From NCBI RefSeq assembly GCF_020025155.1, contig NZ_CP073751.1:124001-188000 (forward strand): 64,000 nt of DNA, in the 5' to 3' direction. This stretch comes from Halopseudomonas nanhaiensis. GTDB lineage: Bacteria; Pseudomonadota; Gammaproteobacteria; Pseudomonadales; Pseudomonadaceae. Below the pieces are notes generated by a model, which made no database searches, had not been told where the DNA came from, and saw only the letters and a list, made by a program, of their open reading frames with translations. The position numbers and the translations under genes were made by a program. Of the stretch, positions 1-9,557 are shown one piece after another (within the stretch, counting starts at the first letter, position 1; each line of letters starts with the position of its first letter).

Positions 1-1098
1 CACCTGCTCGGCAGAGCAGCGGCAGCGCCCCGAAGGGTCGCCCTGATAGCCGCAGGGGCACGGGTTCATGGCTGCAATCAGTTGAAAGCGGGCGGGAAAC
101 GTCAGCTGCTCGCGTGCTCTGGCAATATGCACCGCTCCGGATTCCATCGGCTCGCGGAGCATCTCCAGCACCTTCCGATCAAATTCCGGCAGCTCATCGA
201 GAAACAGAACGCCGTGGTGCGCCTGACTGATCTCACCGGGACGCGGCTGACTGCCACCTCCGACCAGTGCCGCAGCCGATGCACCATGGTGAGGCGCGCG
301 AAACGGGCGGGCCGGCCATTGCGTCAGCGGGCCGCGTCCACACACTGATTGTACGGCGGCCACCTCCAGCGCTTCGTCTTCTGCCAGGGGCGGCAGCAAT
401 CCCGGTAACCGGCTGGCCAGCAGAGTCTTGCCGGTTCCTGGAGGACCGAAGAGCAGCAGGTTGTGCGCACCGCTGGCGGCCACGATCAGGGCGCGCTTGG
501 CCTGCGCCTGACCCTGGACCTCGGCCAGGTCGGCGTAGCCACTGGCTGGGATGCTGGTGTGTGCCGGCACCGGATGCAGCTCACGTTCGCCGCGCAAATG
601 CTCACACAGTTCGAGAATGTGATCGGCCGCGACGATATGCACGCCACGGACCATGGCCGCCTCGGCAGCATTGGCGCGGGGCAGCAACAGCGTTCTACCG
701 GCTTCCCGGCAGGCTATCGCGGCAGGTAACACGCCCTGGACCGGGCGCAGCTCTCCGGACAGTGCCAATTCACCCAGGCACTCGCAGTGCTCGAGACTGT
801 CGGCGGGAATCTGTCCGCTCGCGGCGAGCAGGCCGAGGGCGATAGCCAGATCGAATCGCCCGCCCTCCTTTGGCAGGTCGGCAGGCGCCAGGTTGATGGT
901 GATGCGTTTGAGGCTCGGGAAGTCCAGGCGCGCGTTCTGCAGAGCACTGCGCACACGGTCCTTGCTCTCGCGAACAGCTGTTTCAGGTAGCCCGACCAGC
1001 GTCAGGCTGGGCATGCCGTTGGCGAGATGAATTTCGACCGTGACGGTCGGAGCCTGGACGCCGAGCTTGGCACGGCTGTGCACGATGGCAAGGGACAT
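1..1098 (-). CDS. comM: ComM/YifB family Mg-chelatase-like AAA+ ATPase (3' end outside window)
   Basis: Translating the minus strand from the ATG at 1098 gives [19 protein letters not shown], the usual start of YifB/ComM proteins, and the frame stays open to base 1. The visible 366 residues hold the N-terminal ribosomal-S5-like domain and the AAA+ module. A Walker A motif (GPPGTGKT) and a Walker B-like LFLDELPEF are readable, and the fragment ends in the Cys-rich stretch [15 protein letters not shown]. In naturally transformable bacteria ComM is a hexameric helicase that promotes branch migration during chromosomal integration of incoming DNA. The neighbouring ubiK, glnK and amtB match the Pseudomonas order. 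The C-terminal domain lies beyond the window. Confidence 0.93.
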   Translation of the reverse strand, partial: MSLAIVHSRAKLGVQAPTVTVEIHLANGMPSLTLVGLPETAVRESKDRVRSALQNARLDFPSLKRITINLAPADLPKEGGRFDLAIALGLLAASGQIPADSLEHCECLGELALSGELRPVQGVLPAAIACREAGRTLLLPRANAAEAAMVRGVHIVAADHILELCEHLRGERELHPVPAHTSIPASGYADLAEVQGQAQAKRALIVAASGAHNLLLFGPPGTGKTLLASRLPGLLPPLAEDEALEVAAVQSVCGRGPLTQWPARPFRAPHHGASAAALVGGGSQPRPGEISQAHHGVLFLDELPEFDRKVLEMLREPMESGAVHIARAREQLTFPARFQLIAAMNPCPCGYQGDPSGRCRCSAEQV

Positions 1099-1129
1099 GA
1101 TCGCTCCTTGATCAGGCCCGCCAGGAGGG

Positions 1130-1405
1130 TCAGGCGGGCGGTTGCGGGACGCTATCGTCCGATCGACCGGTGCGTTCCATTTCGGCGACGCGCTTTTCCA
1201 GGGCCTCAAGCCGCTCACGGGTGCGCATCAGCACGACCTGTTGCGTCTCGAATTCCTCGCGGCTGACCACGTCGAGTCGCGACAGGGCGCTCTGCAGCAC
1301 CGCCTTGACCCGCTTTTCCAGCTCCGGCCCAGGGAGGTTGTGCTCACCTGAGAAAAGGCGGCTGGCCTGGCTGGTCACTGCATCGATGAAATCCTTGGGC
1401 AACAT
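1130..1405 (-). CDS. ubiK: Ubiquinone biosynthesis accessory factor UbiK (YqiC/BMFP family)
   Basis: This 91-residue protein begins [20 protein letters not shown] and ends in a Glu/Arg-rich predicted coiled coil ([20 protein letters not shown]), the layout of the YqiC/BMFP family. UbiK binds the lipid-binding factor UbiJ and assists the soluble Ubi complex that makes ubiquinone under aerobic conditions. I chose the ATG at 1405 because it fits family length. The same frame is open much further upstream, but that part overlaps the glnK regulatory region and shows no family similarity. comM follows 31 bases downstream on the same strand. Confidence 0.9.
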   Translation of the reverse strand: MLPKDFIDAVTSQASRLFSGEHNLPGPELEKRVKAVLQSALSRLDVVSREEFETQQVVLMRTRERLEALEKRVAEMERTGRSDDSVPQPPA

Positions 1406-1519
1406 GGCGTGAGTCCCGTAATGACTGGAAGCGGGCGAACGTACCGGCGTAAGCGGAGATTCTAGCACAGCCTCCGGCGCGGCTTTTCCCAACGCGGTCT
1501 CATCCGTGTACGCAAACAG

Positions 1520-1556
1520 CGCACCTTGATTACGCACGCTGCACACTATTGGTGCG
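1520..1556 (+). promoter_or_regulatory. Putative tandem NtrC binding sites upstream of glnK
   Basis: Bases 1540-1556 read TGCACACTATTGGTGCG. This matches the NtrC dyad TGCACC-N5-GGTGCA at 10 of 12 arm positions. A poorer half-site starts at 1520 (CGCACC...TACGCA), with its centre 20 bases upstream, which puts the two on the same helical face. The main site centre lies about 110 bases before the start predicted from the -24/-12 element at 1632-1648, a normal enhancer distance. Confidence 0.65.
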
Positions 1557-1631
1557 CCAACGCTGCCGCCGCACCGCTTGATCCTACCCCGTTTAGCCGC
1601 TAATTCATTGAATAAGTTAGGGAATCGCAAA

Positions 1632-1648
1632 TTGGCAGGGATTCTGCA
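1632..1648 (+). promoter_or_regulatory. Putative sigma-54 (-24/-12) promoter for glnK-amtB
   Basis: TTGGCAGGGATTCTGCA carries the GG and GC dinucleotides exactly 12 bases apart and fits the consensus YTGGCACGrNNNTTGCW with two mismatches. With the upstream NtrC-like dyad it makes a standard nitrogen-limitation promoter, as expected for glnK-amtB. A weaker -24/-12-like match at 1816-1831 lies closer to the gene, so the start site needs mapping. Confidence 0.55.
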
Positions 1649-1895
1649 GAGGACTCCCCAGCTGCCTTCAAAGCCGTGACCCAATTTGGGTATACGGCAA
1701 GAGGCCAGCATGATTTGAGAGACGCATCGTAGGGAGCGCATAAGAAGATGAAGCAGTTGACCTGTGGCTTCACGGCTGTTGAAAAACCCGCTGCTGCCCA
1801 CGGAGCGGACAACTGCGGCAGCGTCTGTGCATTGTCCGTTTCTAAAAGTCGCTAACTCGGCATAGACTTGTCCTGTCCCCCAGGGCAGTCGATAA

Positions 1896-2249
<354 letters not shown>

Positions 2250-2299
2250 TTCAGCCAGTTCATTACATGAAGTAACTAAGCCTAATTGGGGGGCTTATT

Positions 2300-3550
<1,251 letters not shown>

Positions 3551-3573
3551 ACTTCACGCTGGGATACTCCTCC

Positions 3574-3609
3574 AACAGACAGGGCGCCGCATGGCGCCCT
3601 GTCTGTTTT
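3574..3609 (+). terminator. Rho-independent terminator after amtB
   Basis: A perfect 15-base stem (AACAGACAGGGCGCC, 3574-3588) with loop GCAT pairs with 3593-3607, and two further T bases follow. It lies 23 bases after the amtB stop and separates glnK-amtB from the YjbQ gene. Confidence 0.9.
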
Positions 3610-3631
3610 CGTACTGGTCAAGGAGCATGTC

Positions 3632-4054
3632 ATGTGGCTTCAACGCACCATCCGCCTGCGCGGGCGCAGCCGTGGCTTTCACATCATCACCGAGGAAATC
3701 GTGGGCGCAATGCCGGAGCTCACTCGGGTGGAAACGGGTCTGTTGCATCTCTGGCTGCAGCATACCTCGGCGTCTTTGAGCATCAATGAGAACGCCGATC
3801 CGCTGGTGATGGGCGACCTTGAAGCCTTTCTGCGTCGCCTGGTACCGGATGACACGCCGTATTTCCAGCATACGTACGAAGGGCCGGACGACATGACTGC
3901 GCACGTCAAGAGCAGTCTGCTTGGCGTGCAGCTGAGCATTCCGGTTGCCGGCGGCGCTCTGGCGATGGGTACGTGGCAGGGGATCTATCTGGGTGAGCAC
4001 CGCGAGCAGGGCGGGTCGCGTCGCATCGTTGCGACGCTGCAGGGTGAGCATTGA
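3632..4054 (+). CDS. yjbQ: YjbQ/UPF0047 family protein (secondary thiamine-phosphate synthase enzyme)
   Basis: This 140-residue protein has the YjbQ family hallmarks [14 protein letters not shown] (about residues 48-61) and [13 protein letters not shown] near the C-terminus, with conserved His, Glu and Trp. E. coli YjbQ shows weak thiamine-phosphate synthase activity, but the physiological role of the family is unsettled. An AAGGAG ribosome-binding site lies 8 bases before the ATG. The amtB-yjbQ order is seen in other Pseudomonas genomes, where sutA normally lies close by; here about 9.5 kb separates them. Confidence 0.9.
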   Translation: MWLQRTIRLRGRSRGFHIITEEIVGAMPELTRVETGLLHLWLQHTSASLSINENADPLVMGDLEAFLRRLVPDDTPYFQHTYEGPDDMTAHVKSSLLGVQLSIPVAGGALAMGTWQGIYLGEHREQGGSRRIVATLQGEH

Positions 4055-4155
4055 CTGGTTCGGTCGGCGCAAAGGTTACGGCATCTGTATCAGGCGAACC
4101 ATGCGCTGCCGCTGGCGGTCCTATCTAGCACAGACTCAACCAGGAAGGAGATGCC

Positions 4156-4614
4156 ATGAAAGCGCAGACGTTCCAGTACCTGACCGAATGGACGGCCCAA
4201 TTCCACACCAATCTCGCCGATGCGATGGAGAAAGGCCGGCCACAGCAGACCGACGAACGCGCCAAATGGGTGCTGGAATACCTCATCGACCACGAGCGTA
4301 CGCTCGCCAAAGAGGTCGAAGGCTTCAAGGATCAGGCCGACCCCAAGGCCCTGGAAACCTGGCTGTACGAGCATCTTACCGAGACGCTGCCGCCGGACGC
4401 GCGCACCCGTGACATCGACTTCGGGACCATGGATTTCACTGCCATCTCCAACGAAGTCTTCGACGTCCACAATCAGGTGATCGAAGTATGGGAGAGCATG
4501 GTCAGCAAGGGCGCCGTGCCTGAGGCCAAGGAGCTGGCGCAGAAGATCCACGATCTGGAAAAAAACGAAACGCTGCGGCTGGCCGACCAGATAACCAGCG
4601 TCCAGCAGATGTAG
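4156..4614 (+). CDS. Conserved hypothetical protein, predicted helical bundle with spaced His/Glu residues
   Basis: A 152-residue soluble protein I cannot assign to a named function. It is almost entirely predicted helix, with His residues at roughly regular intervals (QFHTNL, LIDHERTL, LYEHLTE, DVHNQVIEV). A ferritin-like or hemerythrin-like fold is possible, but no textbook di-iron motif is complete. A strong AAGGAG site precedes the ATG by 6 bases. It lies between yjbQ and the guanidine-riboswitch operon on the same strand, separated from the latter by 400 bases that hold a new promoter. It is probably not part of that operon. Confidence 0.7.
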   Translation: MKAQTFQYLTEWTAQFHTNLADAMEKGRPQQTDERAKWVLEYLIDHERTLAKEVEGFKDQADPKALETWLYEHLTETLPPDARTRDIDFGTMDFTAISNEVFDVHNQVIEVWESMVSKGAVPEAKELAQKIHDLEKNETLRLADQITSVQQM

Positions 4615-4776
4615 GTCTCCCTCCTCCCGGCCGGCCGGCGTGATGCACCGCGCCAGCCCAGCCCGCCCCCTTTTCGGGCGCTATCGCTGCCCTGATCGCC
4701 TGCCAAGTCTCCCTGTCAGATCGCCTGCTACTCGCCAGGGCCCGTCGCAGACGGGTTTGGGCGTGTATACGGGAAG

Positions 4777-4793
4777 TTGGCATCAACCATGCA
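4777..4793 (+). promoter_or_regulatory. Putative sigma-54 promoter of the riboswitch operon
   Basis: TTGGCATCAACCATGCA carries GG (4779-4780) and GC (4791-4792) exactly 12 bases apart. It matches YTGGCACGrNNNTTGCW except at two positions. Transcription would start near 4803, about 58 bases before the aptamer. Together with the half-site TGCACC at 4644 it suggests NtrC-type nitrogen control, which remains an inference. Confidence 0.55.
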
Positions 4794-4860
4794 AAACCTA
4801 TGATGAAGCGGGATGAGTCACCAGCAAGCATGACGCATCACACAAATCGGAGTGGTACTT

Positions 4861-4965
4861 AGGCGAACTAGGGTTCCGGTCTGCAGGACGCAGATGCTGG
4901 TCCGAGAGTTTTCCGGCTTCCATGGATCAGGAGGCTACACGGCGGGATAAAAGCCCGGGAGACCG
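4861..4965 (+). promoter_or_regulatory. Guanidine-I riboswitch aptamer (ykkC/yxkD motif, subtype 1)
   Basis: The conserved blocks of the ykkC RNA occur in order. They are CTAGGGTTCCG (4868-4878), a short stem-loop with GGACG in its loop region (about 4879-4895), GCTGGTCCGAGAG (about 4896-4908), a variable arm, ACACGGCGGGATAAAAGCCC (4937-4956) and the closing GGGAGA. These blocks are diagnostic. Subtype 1 binds free guanidinium, whereas subtype 2 variants bind ppGpp, PRPP or ADP-type ligands and lack the ACG-containing loop. The loop seen here favours subtype 1. The downstream NitT/TauT ABC importer is a known partner of guanidine-I riboswitches. Confidence 0.88.
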
Positions 4966-4993
4966 TCATGACGACGCGATCCCGTGCTTTTTT
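4956..4993 (+). terminator. Intrinsic terminator forming the riboswitch expression platform
   Basis: CGGGA (4956-4960), part of the aptamer's conserved 3' block, can pair with TCCCG (4980-4984). The short inner dyad GTCATGAC sits between them and a run of six T bases follows (4988-4993). Aptamer folding and terminator formation compete for 4956-4960. Ligand binding should therefore prevent termination, giving an ON switch as known for ykkC RNAs. Confidence 0.75.
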
Positions 4994-5017
4994 CTCACTG
5001 TGTAGGAGTTGCACATC

Positions 5018-6025
5018 ATGACCGTCTCTATGCTGCGTTGCTTTCGCAAGACCCTGCTCGGCGTCGGCCTGGCGAGCGTATCTTTCGTTGCGCCCATGGC
5101 CGCACAAGGGGCCGAGACCCTGAAGATCGGCACTGTGGTCTGGGCCGGCTACGGTCCGTTCTACGTGGCTGATGAGCTCGATCTGTACGACGAATTCGGG
5201 CTCGACGTCGATCTGCAATTTTTCAATGATCCGGCACTCATCCCCTCCGCCATGGCCAGTCGCGCGGTGGACGGCGGCATGTTGACCTATGACCAGGTCG
5301 TCGGCTCGGTGGCCAAGGGGCTCAAGCATCAGGTCGTCATGCCCATCGACTTCTCCAATGGCGGCGATGCCATCGTGGCCGACAAGTCGATCACCTCGAT
5401 CGCCGATTTCAAGGGCAAGGCGGTTGGCTACAACCCCCTGTCTCCTTCTGACTTTCTGCTGGCTTACGCGTTGCAGAGCAACGGCATGAGCGAAAAGGAT
5501 ATCCGCCCGGTGAACATGACCCCTGAAGGCATTCCGGGCGCCATGGCCTCCGGCAGCCTGCCGGTCGGGGTGACCTACGAGCCGAATGTGTCGCAGATTC
5601 TCGGCATGGGCAAAGGTGACAAATACCACGTGGTGTACTCCTCGAAGGACGCCCCTGGCCTGATCACCGACGTGCTGGTGTTCGACCAGAGCGTGATCGA
5701 GAAGCGCCCCGAGGCCATCACTGCAATGATCAAGGGCTACCAGGCCGGGCTGGATTACATGCAAGCCAACCCCGAAGAGTCCGCGAAGATCATCGGCAAG
5801 GTGCTCGGCGTCACCGCTGAAGAAGCCGTCGAGCAGATGGAGGGCGCCTACAATCTGCCCCTGGACGAGATGGCCAAGAGTTTCGAGAAATCGGAAGACA
5901 CCACCTCGTTCTTCGGCAGCGGTGCGGTAATTGCCGACATTCTGGTGAAGAACCAGCAGATCCAGGCGGCTCCTGATTTTGCCGAGACCTTTGATGCCAG
6001 CTTCGTTGAAGCCCTGACCGAATAA
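5018..6025 (+). CDS. ABC transporter substrate-binding protein, NitT/TauT-like, guanidine-riboswitch linked
   Basis: A 335-residue secreted solute-binding protein. Residues 1 to about 32 form a signal peptide (basic MLRCFRK, hydrophobic core, cleavage near AAQGAE). The mature part begins TLKIGTVVWAGYGPFYVADE, typical of NMT1/TauA-type binding proteins. The ATG at 5018 is chosen because AGGAG lies 9 bases upstream; an in-frame TTG at 5009 overlaps that site. It is the first gene of the riboswitch operon, while its permease and ATPase are the last two. By context the ligand may be a guanidine derivative, but no residue seen here proves it. Confidence 0.88.
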   Translation: MTVSMLRCFRKTLLGVGLASVSFVAPMAAQGAETLKIGTVVWAGYGPFYVADELDLYDEFGLDVDLQFFNDPALIPSAMASRAVDGGMLTYDQVVGSVAKGLKHQVVMPIDFSNGGDAIVADKSITSIADFKGKAVGYNPLSPSDFLLAYALQSNGMSEKDIRPVNMTPEGIPGAMASGSLPVGVTYEPNVSQILGMGKGDKYHVVYSSKDAPGLITDVLVFDQSVIEKRPEAITAMIKGYQAGLDYMQANPEESAKIIGKVLGVTAEEAVEQMEGAYNLPLDEMAKSFEKSEDTTSFFGSGAVIADILVKNQQIQAAPDFAETFDASFVEALTE

Positions 6026-6084
6026 CCACAGGTATCGCGGATGCTGCCGTGGGCGCATCCGCTGCATCGCCATCCGGAGGAGCC

Positions 6085-7137
6085 ATGACCACGTCCGCAT
6101 CCACAGGCAGGCCCGCTGCCAAGCGCAAGCCGCTGTTCCGTTATACCGACGGTCCGCTGCCCAATATCCTGGCCATGACCTACAGTCTGGCCGGCTACGT
6201 CGTCGGCATCGGCCTATTGCTCGCCGATTCCTGGCTGCTCAAGGCAGGCGGGACGCTACTGCTCGCGCACGCGATGATCATCGGTGCCTATCTGATGCAC
6301 GAGTTCGCCCATGGCACCATTTTCAGTTCACCGCAGCACAACGCTCGCGCCGGTGCGGTATACAGCTGGATGACCGGCGGCTGCTACGCCGAATTCCAGG
6401 ACCTGCGCCGAAAGCACATGCGTCACCACGTGGACCGGGCCGATGTACTGACCTTCGACAGCAAGCAGTTCATCAACGGCCTGCCTGTCGGGGTGCGTAA
6501 GCTCATCCTGGCGCTGGAGTGGGCCTACATTCCCGCCGTCGAATTACTGCTGCATGGCTACGTCATCCTGCTGCCGTTCCTCAGCGACAGCGAGAAGCAG
6601 CGTGCCCGCCGTCCTGCCGTGGCCACCATCCTGGTGATCCGTATCGCCGCGTTCGCCCTGCTCGGCTGGTTGTCTCCCGCGGCGCTGGTGCTCTACGCGG
6701 TGGCCTGGCTGATCATGATCACCGTGCTGCGCTTCACCGACGCCTACCAGCACACCTATGACGCCTTCGCCGTGCTGGAGGAAGGCGACATCCCGGCCGA
6801 CAAGCTGCGCGACCGCGCCTACGAGCAGCAGAACACCTTCAGCAATCTGGTTTCCCTGCGCTGGCCTGCACTCAATCTGCTGCTGCTCAACTTTTCCTAC
6901 CACAACGCCCACCATGAAAAGCCGGTCGCGCCGTGGTATCGCCTGCCCGCCTTGCATGCATCGTTCTACAGCGATGGTTACCGGCAGGTGGTGCCAATGA
7001 GAGAACTGGTCAGCAGTTTCCATCGGCACCGGCTACGTCGGGTCACCGATGACGACTACGGGCAGTTCGGTGACGGGCCGAAGCGTGCAGACAACTTCTA
7101 TGGCGCGGTCGGCGTCTCGTTCCTGACGGCGGTGTGA
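6085..7137 (+). CDS. Membrane fatty-acid-desaturase-family di-iron enzyme
   Basis: A 350-residue integral membrane protein of the FA_desaturase superfamily. The three histidine boxes are HEFAH (72-76), HMRHH (111-115) and HNAHH (273-277), with a further His in DAYQHTYD. Several hydrophobic segments surround them. This set is the di-iron site of membrane desaturases, hydroxylases and ketolases, which use O2 to oxidise C-H bonds. The ATG at 6085 has GGAGG close upstream; an in-frame GTG at 6049 is an alternative. In a guanidine-controlled operon the substrate need not be a fatty acid. Hydroxylation of an N-alkyl group is one possibility and is pure inference. Confidence 0.85.
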   Translation: MTTSASTGRPAAKRKPLFRYTDGPLPNILAMTYSLAGYVVGIGLLLADSWLLKAGGTLLLAHAMIIGAYLMHEFAHGTIFSSPQHNARAGAVYSWMTGGCYAEFQDLRRKHMRHHVDRADVLTFDSKQFINGLPVGVRKLILALEWAYIPAVELLLHGYVILLPFLSDSEKQRARRPAVATILVIRIAAFALLGWLSPAALVLYAVAWLIMITVLRFTDAYQHTYDAFAVLEEGDIPADKLRDRAYEQQNTFSNLVSLRWPALNLLLLNFSYHNAHHEKPVAPWYRLPALHASFYSDGYRQVVPMRELVSSFHRHRLRRVTDDDYGQFGDGPKRADNFYGAVGVSFLTAV

Positions 7138-7138
7138 T

Positions 7139-7921
7139 ATGCGAGACGTCGATTACAGCGGCCGTACTGTACTGATCAGCGGAGCCGGTAGCGGCATCGG
7201 CCGCGGGCTGGCTCGCGCGTTCGCCGAGCAGGGCGCGCGGCTGGAGCTGATTGATCGTGACGCTGAAGGCCTCGCCAGAGTGGTAGACGAGCTCGGCGCG
7301 CGCTGCGTGCGCGGCAGCTGTGTCGATCTTGGCGATGATGCGGCGGTCTCCGCGTTTGCCGACGTGCTGCGCGAGCGTTGTGGGCGGCTCGACGTGCTGG
7401 TGAACAATGCCGGCATCGAGCTGCCGACGCCGCTGCTCGACGCTGCAGCCGACGCTAATTCGCGCTGGCAGGCTCAACTGGACAACAACGTGGTCAGCAT
7501 GCTGCGACTGACGCGGGCTGTCCTCCCGTTGCTCGGTGAAGGCAGCAGCGTGATCAACCAGTCCTCGATCTGGGGGCTGAGTGCGGTTGCCGGCTTTTCG
7601 GCCTATGTGGCGAGCAAGCACGCGGTGATCGGTCTGACCCGCTCGCTGGCCTGGGAGCTGGGCCCGCAGCGGGTACGGGTAAATGCGGTCTGCCCGGGCT
7701 GGATCGCCACGGACGCGGCCATGGCGTCCCTGCGCAGCATGGCCGCTGTCAGCGGACGCAGCGAAGCCGCCGAACTGCAACACATTCTGTCTGCCCAGGC
7801 TATCCCCGAACTATTGACGCCAGCAGACCTGGCCGGAACCTTCCTGTTTCTCGGAAGCCCGCTCGCAGCGGCCATGACCGGCCAGGCGCTGGTCGTCAGT
7901 CGCGGGGAGATGATGCATTGA
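7139..7921 (+). CDS. Short-chain dehydrogenase/reductase (SDR), first of two
   Basis: A 260-residue classical SDR. The nucleotide-binding GAGSGIG is at residues 15-21, and NNAG is at 89-92. A catalytic Ser lies around 142-143, with Tyr156 and Lys160 in YVASK. Asp39 at the end of the second strand (LELIDRD) suggests NAD(H) rather than NADP(H). It starts one base after the desaturase stop and ends overlapping the next gene, so translation is likely coupled. It probably oxidises an alcohol formed by an upstream enzyme, which is inferred from context only. Confidence 0.88.
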   Translation: MRDVDYSGRTVLISGAGSGIGRGLARAFAEQGARLELIDRDAEGLARVVDELGARCVRGSCVDLGDDAAVSAFADVLRERCGRLDVLVNNAGIELPTPLLDAAADANSRWQAQLDNNVVSMLRLTRAVLPLLGEGSSVINQSSIWGLSAVAGFSAYVASKHAVIGLTRSLAWELGPQRVRVNAVCPGWIATDAAMASLRSMAAVSGRSEAAELQHILSAQAIPELLTPADLAGTFLFLGSPLAAAMTGQALVVSRGEMMH

Positions 7922-8679
7922 GTATGCCGTCCAGCCTTGCAGATCAGTGCATTCTGGTGACAGGCGCCGCGACCGGTATCGGCCGTGCGTGCGTCGAGGC
8001 ACTGGCCGGACGTGGCGCCCGGGTCTGGGCAGGGTATCAGACAGGCCAGGAACACCTCATGGATGAGCTGATCCGCTCGGTTGCAGCGCAGGGCGGCATC
8101 GTCCGGGGCCTGGAAGTGGACGTCGCCGACGCGGCTTCAGTGAAGGCGATGTTCGCCCGCATGGAAAAGGACGGTCCTTTGCATGGTCTGGTCAACAATG
8201 CGGGCGTCATTCTTGAAAAGCCCTTCCTGCAAACGGGAGAGGAGGACTGGCAGAGGGTGATGTCGGTCGATCTGGACGGCGTCTATCGCTGCTGCCGCCT
8301 GGCCCTGCACGGTATGTCCGCACGTGGTGGCGGGAGCATCGTCAACGTCGCCTCAGACCTGGGCTTTCTCGGCCGCGAGGATTACGTCGCCTATTGTGCG
8401 GCCAAGGCTGGCGTGATCGGTCTGACCCGCGCTCTGGCACGCGAGTTTGCGCCGCTGATCCGCATAAATGGGGTTGCTCCCGGGCCGATCGAAACGGCGA
8501 TGGTCTCGCCAGCTCACATGAGCGCCGAATGGATGGCTCGGGAAGTTGCGATTCCGGCGGCGCGCCTCGGTCAGCCGGCGGAAGTGGCCGCTGCGGTGTG
8601 CTTTCTCCTGTCGAGCGAAGCGAGCTTCTTTACCGGACAGATACTCGGGCCCAACGGCGGCTCCTGGATGGGTGGCTGA
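7918..8679 (+). CDS. Short-chain dehydrogenase/reductase (SDR), second of two
   Basis: A 253-residue FabG-like SDR. It has TGAATGIG (15-22), NNAG, the catalytic Tyr and Lys in YCAAK, and a conserved C-terminal FFTGQILGPNGG. I prefer the TTG at 7918 because GGGGAG (7904-7909) lies 8 bases upstream; the ATG at 7924 is 14 bases away. The TTG shares bases with the previous stop. The two adjacent SDRs are divergent in sequence, so they are unlikely to be a recent duplication. They may act on successive intermediates. Confidence 0.87.
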   Translation: MSMPSSLADQCILVTGAATGIGRACVEALAGRGARVWAGYQTGQEHLMDELIRSVAAQGGIVRGLEVDVADAASVKAMFARMEKDGPLHGLVNNAGVILEKPFLQTGEEDWQRVMSVDLDGVYRCCRLALHGMSARGGGSIVNVASDLGFLGREDYVAYCAAKAGVIGLTRALAREFAPLIRINGVAPGPIETAMVSPAHMSAEWMAREVAIPAARLGQPAEVAAAVCFLLSSEASFFTGQILGPNGGSWMGG

Positions 8680-9557
8680 TGCTGCGGCCTGAGCTCGTTC
8701 TGATATTCGCGACGCTCCTCTGGGGTACCAGCTGGATCCCCCTGCGGGCCTTCGCCGAAGCCGGTATTAGCGGCATGCCCATGGTATTTGCCAGTTACGG
8801 ACTGATCGCGCTGGTGGCGGTGCCGCTTCTCTGGTGGCAACGCCGGGCGTGGCGGGGTCAAGCGTGGGGATTGCTTGCAATCGTGGTCTTCGGCGGGTGG
8901 GCCAACACGGCGCTGATCGGGTCGCTGTCATTGGGGCATGACATTGTCCGGCTCATGCTGCTGTTCTACCTGGCGCCGGTGTGGGCCGTGCTCGGCGGCT
9001 GGCTGCTGCTGCGCGAGCAGCTCACGGCGTTGCGTCTCGGTGCGCTTGCATTGGCGTTGCTCGGCATTGCGCTCACGCTGGGAATCGGCCTGGATACCCT
9101 CAAGCCGCTGCAAGGTATCGATTGGCTGGCCCTGAGCGCAGGCTTCGCCTTCGCCATGAACAACCTGGCTACCCGTGCCGCCCACCGCATTCCGCTGTTC
9201 AGCAAGACCTTCGCCGCCTTCATAGGCAGTGTCGTCTTTGCCGGTGTCGCCTGCCTGATCCTGGACCAGGGCCTGCCCACACTGCGCCCGGTAACCTGGG
9301 TACTGGTTGCCCTGTTCTCCGTTGGCTGGCTGCTCGCAACATTGGCAGCGCAGTACGGCGTCACGCATCTGGAAGCCAGCCGCGCAGCAGTAATCATCGT
9401 TTTCGAGTTGATCGCGGCTGTGCTGTCTGCAGCCTGGCTGGGCGACGTACCGCTCGGGCCGCGCGAAAGTCTCGGTGCCGGTCTGGTGTGCGTGGCCGCC
9501 GTACTGGCCGCCTGGCCAGACCAGCCCCAACCTGCCCTGCCGAGGAGTGCAATCTGA
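8679..9557 (+). CDS. EamA/DMT-family transporter
   Basis: A 292-residue membrane protein with about ten hydrophobic segments in two EamA repeats. The first begins MLRPELVLIFATLLWGTSWI and the second starts around GIDWLALSAGFAFAMNNLATR. The family exports or imports small metabolites. The start overlaps the preceding stop (TGATG). In guanidine-riboswitch regulons small drug/metabolite exporters of the related SMR family remove guanidinium, so an efflux role for a toxic product is plausible. Direction and substrate are not visible in the sequence. Confidence 0.85.
   Translation: MLRPELVLIFATLLWGTSWIPLRAFAEAGISGMPMVFASYGLIALVAVPLLWWQRRAWRGQAWGLLAIVVFGGWANTALIGSLSLGHDIVRLMLLFYLAPVWAVLGGWLLLREQLTALRLGALALALLGIALTLGIGLDTLKPLQGIDWLALSAGFAFAMNNLATRAAHRIPLFSKTFAAFIGSVVFAGVACLILDQGLPTLRPVTWVLVALFSVGWLLATLAAQYGVTHLEASRAAVIIVFELIAAVLSAAWLGDVPLGPRESLGAGLVCVAAVLAAWPDQPQPALPRSAI

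Larger units (their letters stand above)
4615..5017 (+). other. Regulatory region and leader of the guanidine-riboswitch operon
   Basis: This 403-base gap contains a putative sigma-54 promoter (4777-4793), the ykkC-type aptamer (4861-4965), a terminator stem (4956-4993) and the ribosome-binding site AGGAG (5004-5008). A lone NtrC-like half-site, TGCACC, lies at 4644-4649, about 150 bases before the predicted start. No ORF with coding character is seen here. Confidence 0.8.

Noticed and set aside
1816-1831. Second -24/-12-like sequence before glnK
   Set aside because: GG and GC spacing is correct, but the flanking consensus is poorer than at 1632-1648 and the distance to the NtrC-like dyad is less typical. 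Kept only as an alternative.
4861-4965. ykkC subtype 2 (ppGpp, PRPP or ADP-type ligand) assignment
   Set aside because: The loop with GGACG, the intact GGGATAAAAGCCCGGGAGA block and the NitT/TauT partner genes fit subtype 1 better. Ligand assay would settle it.
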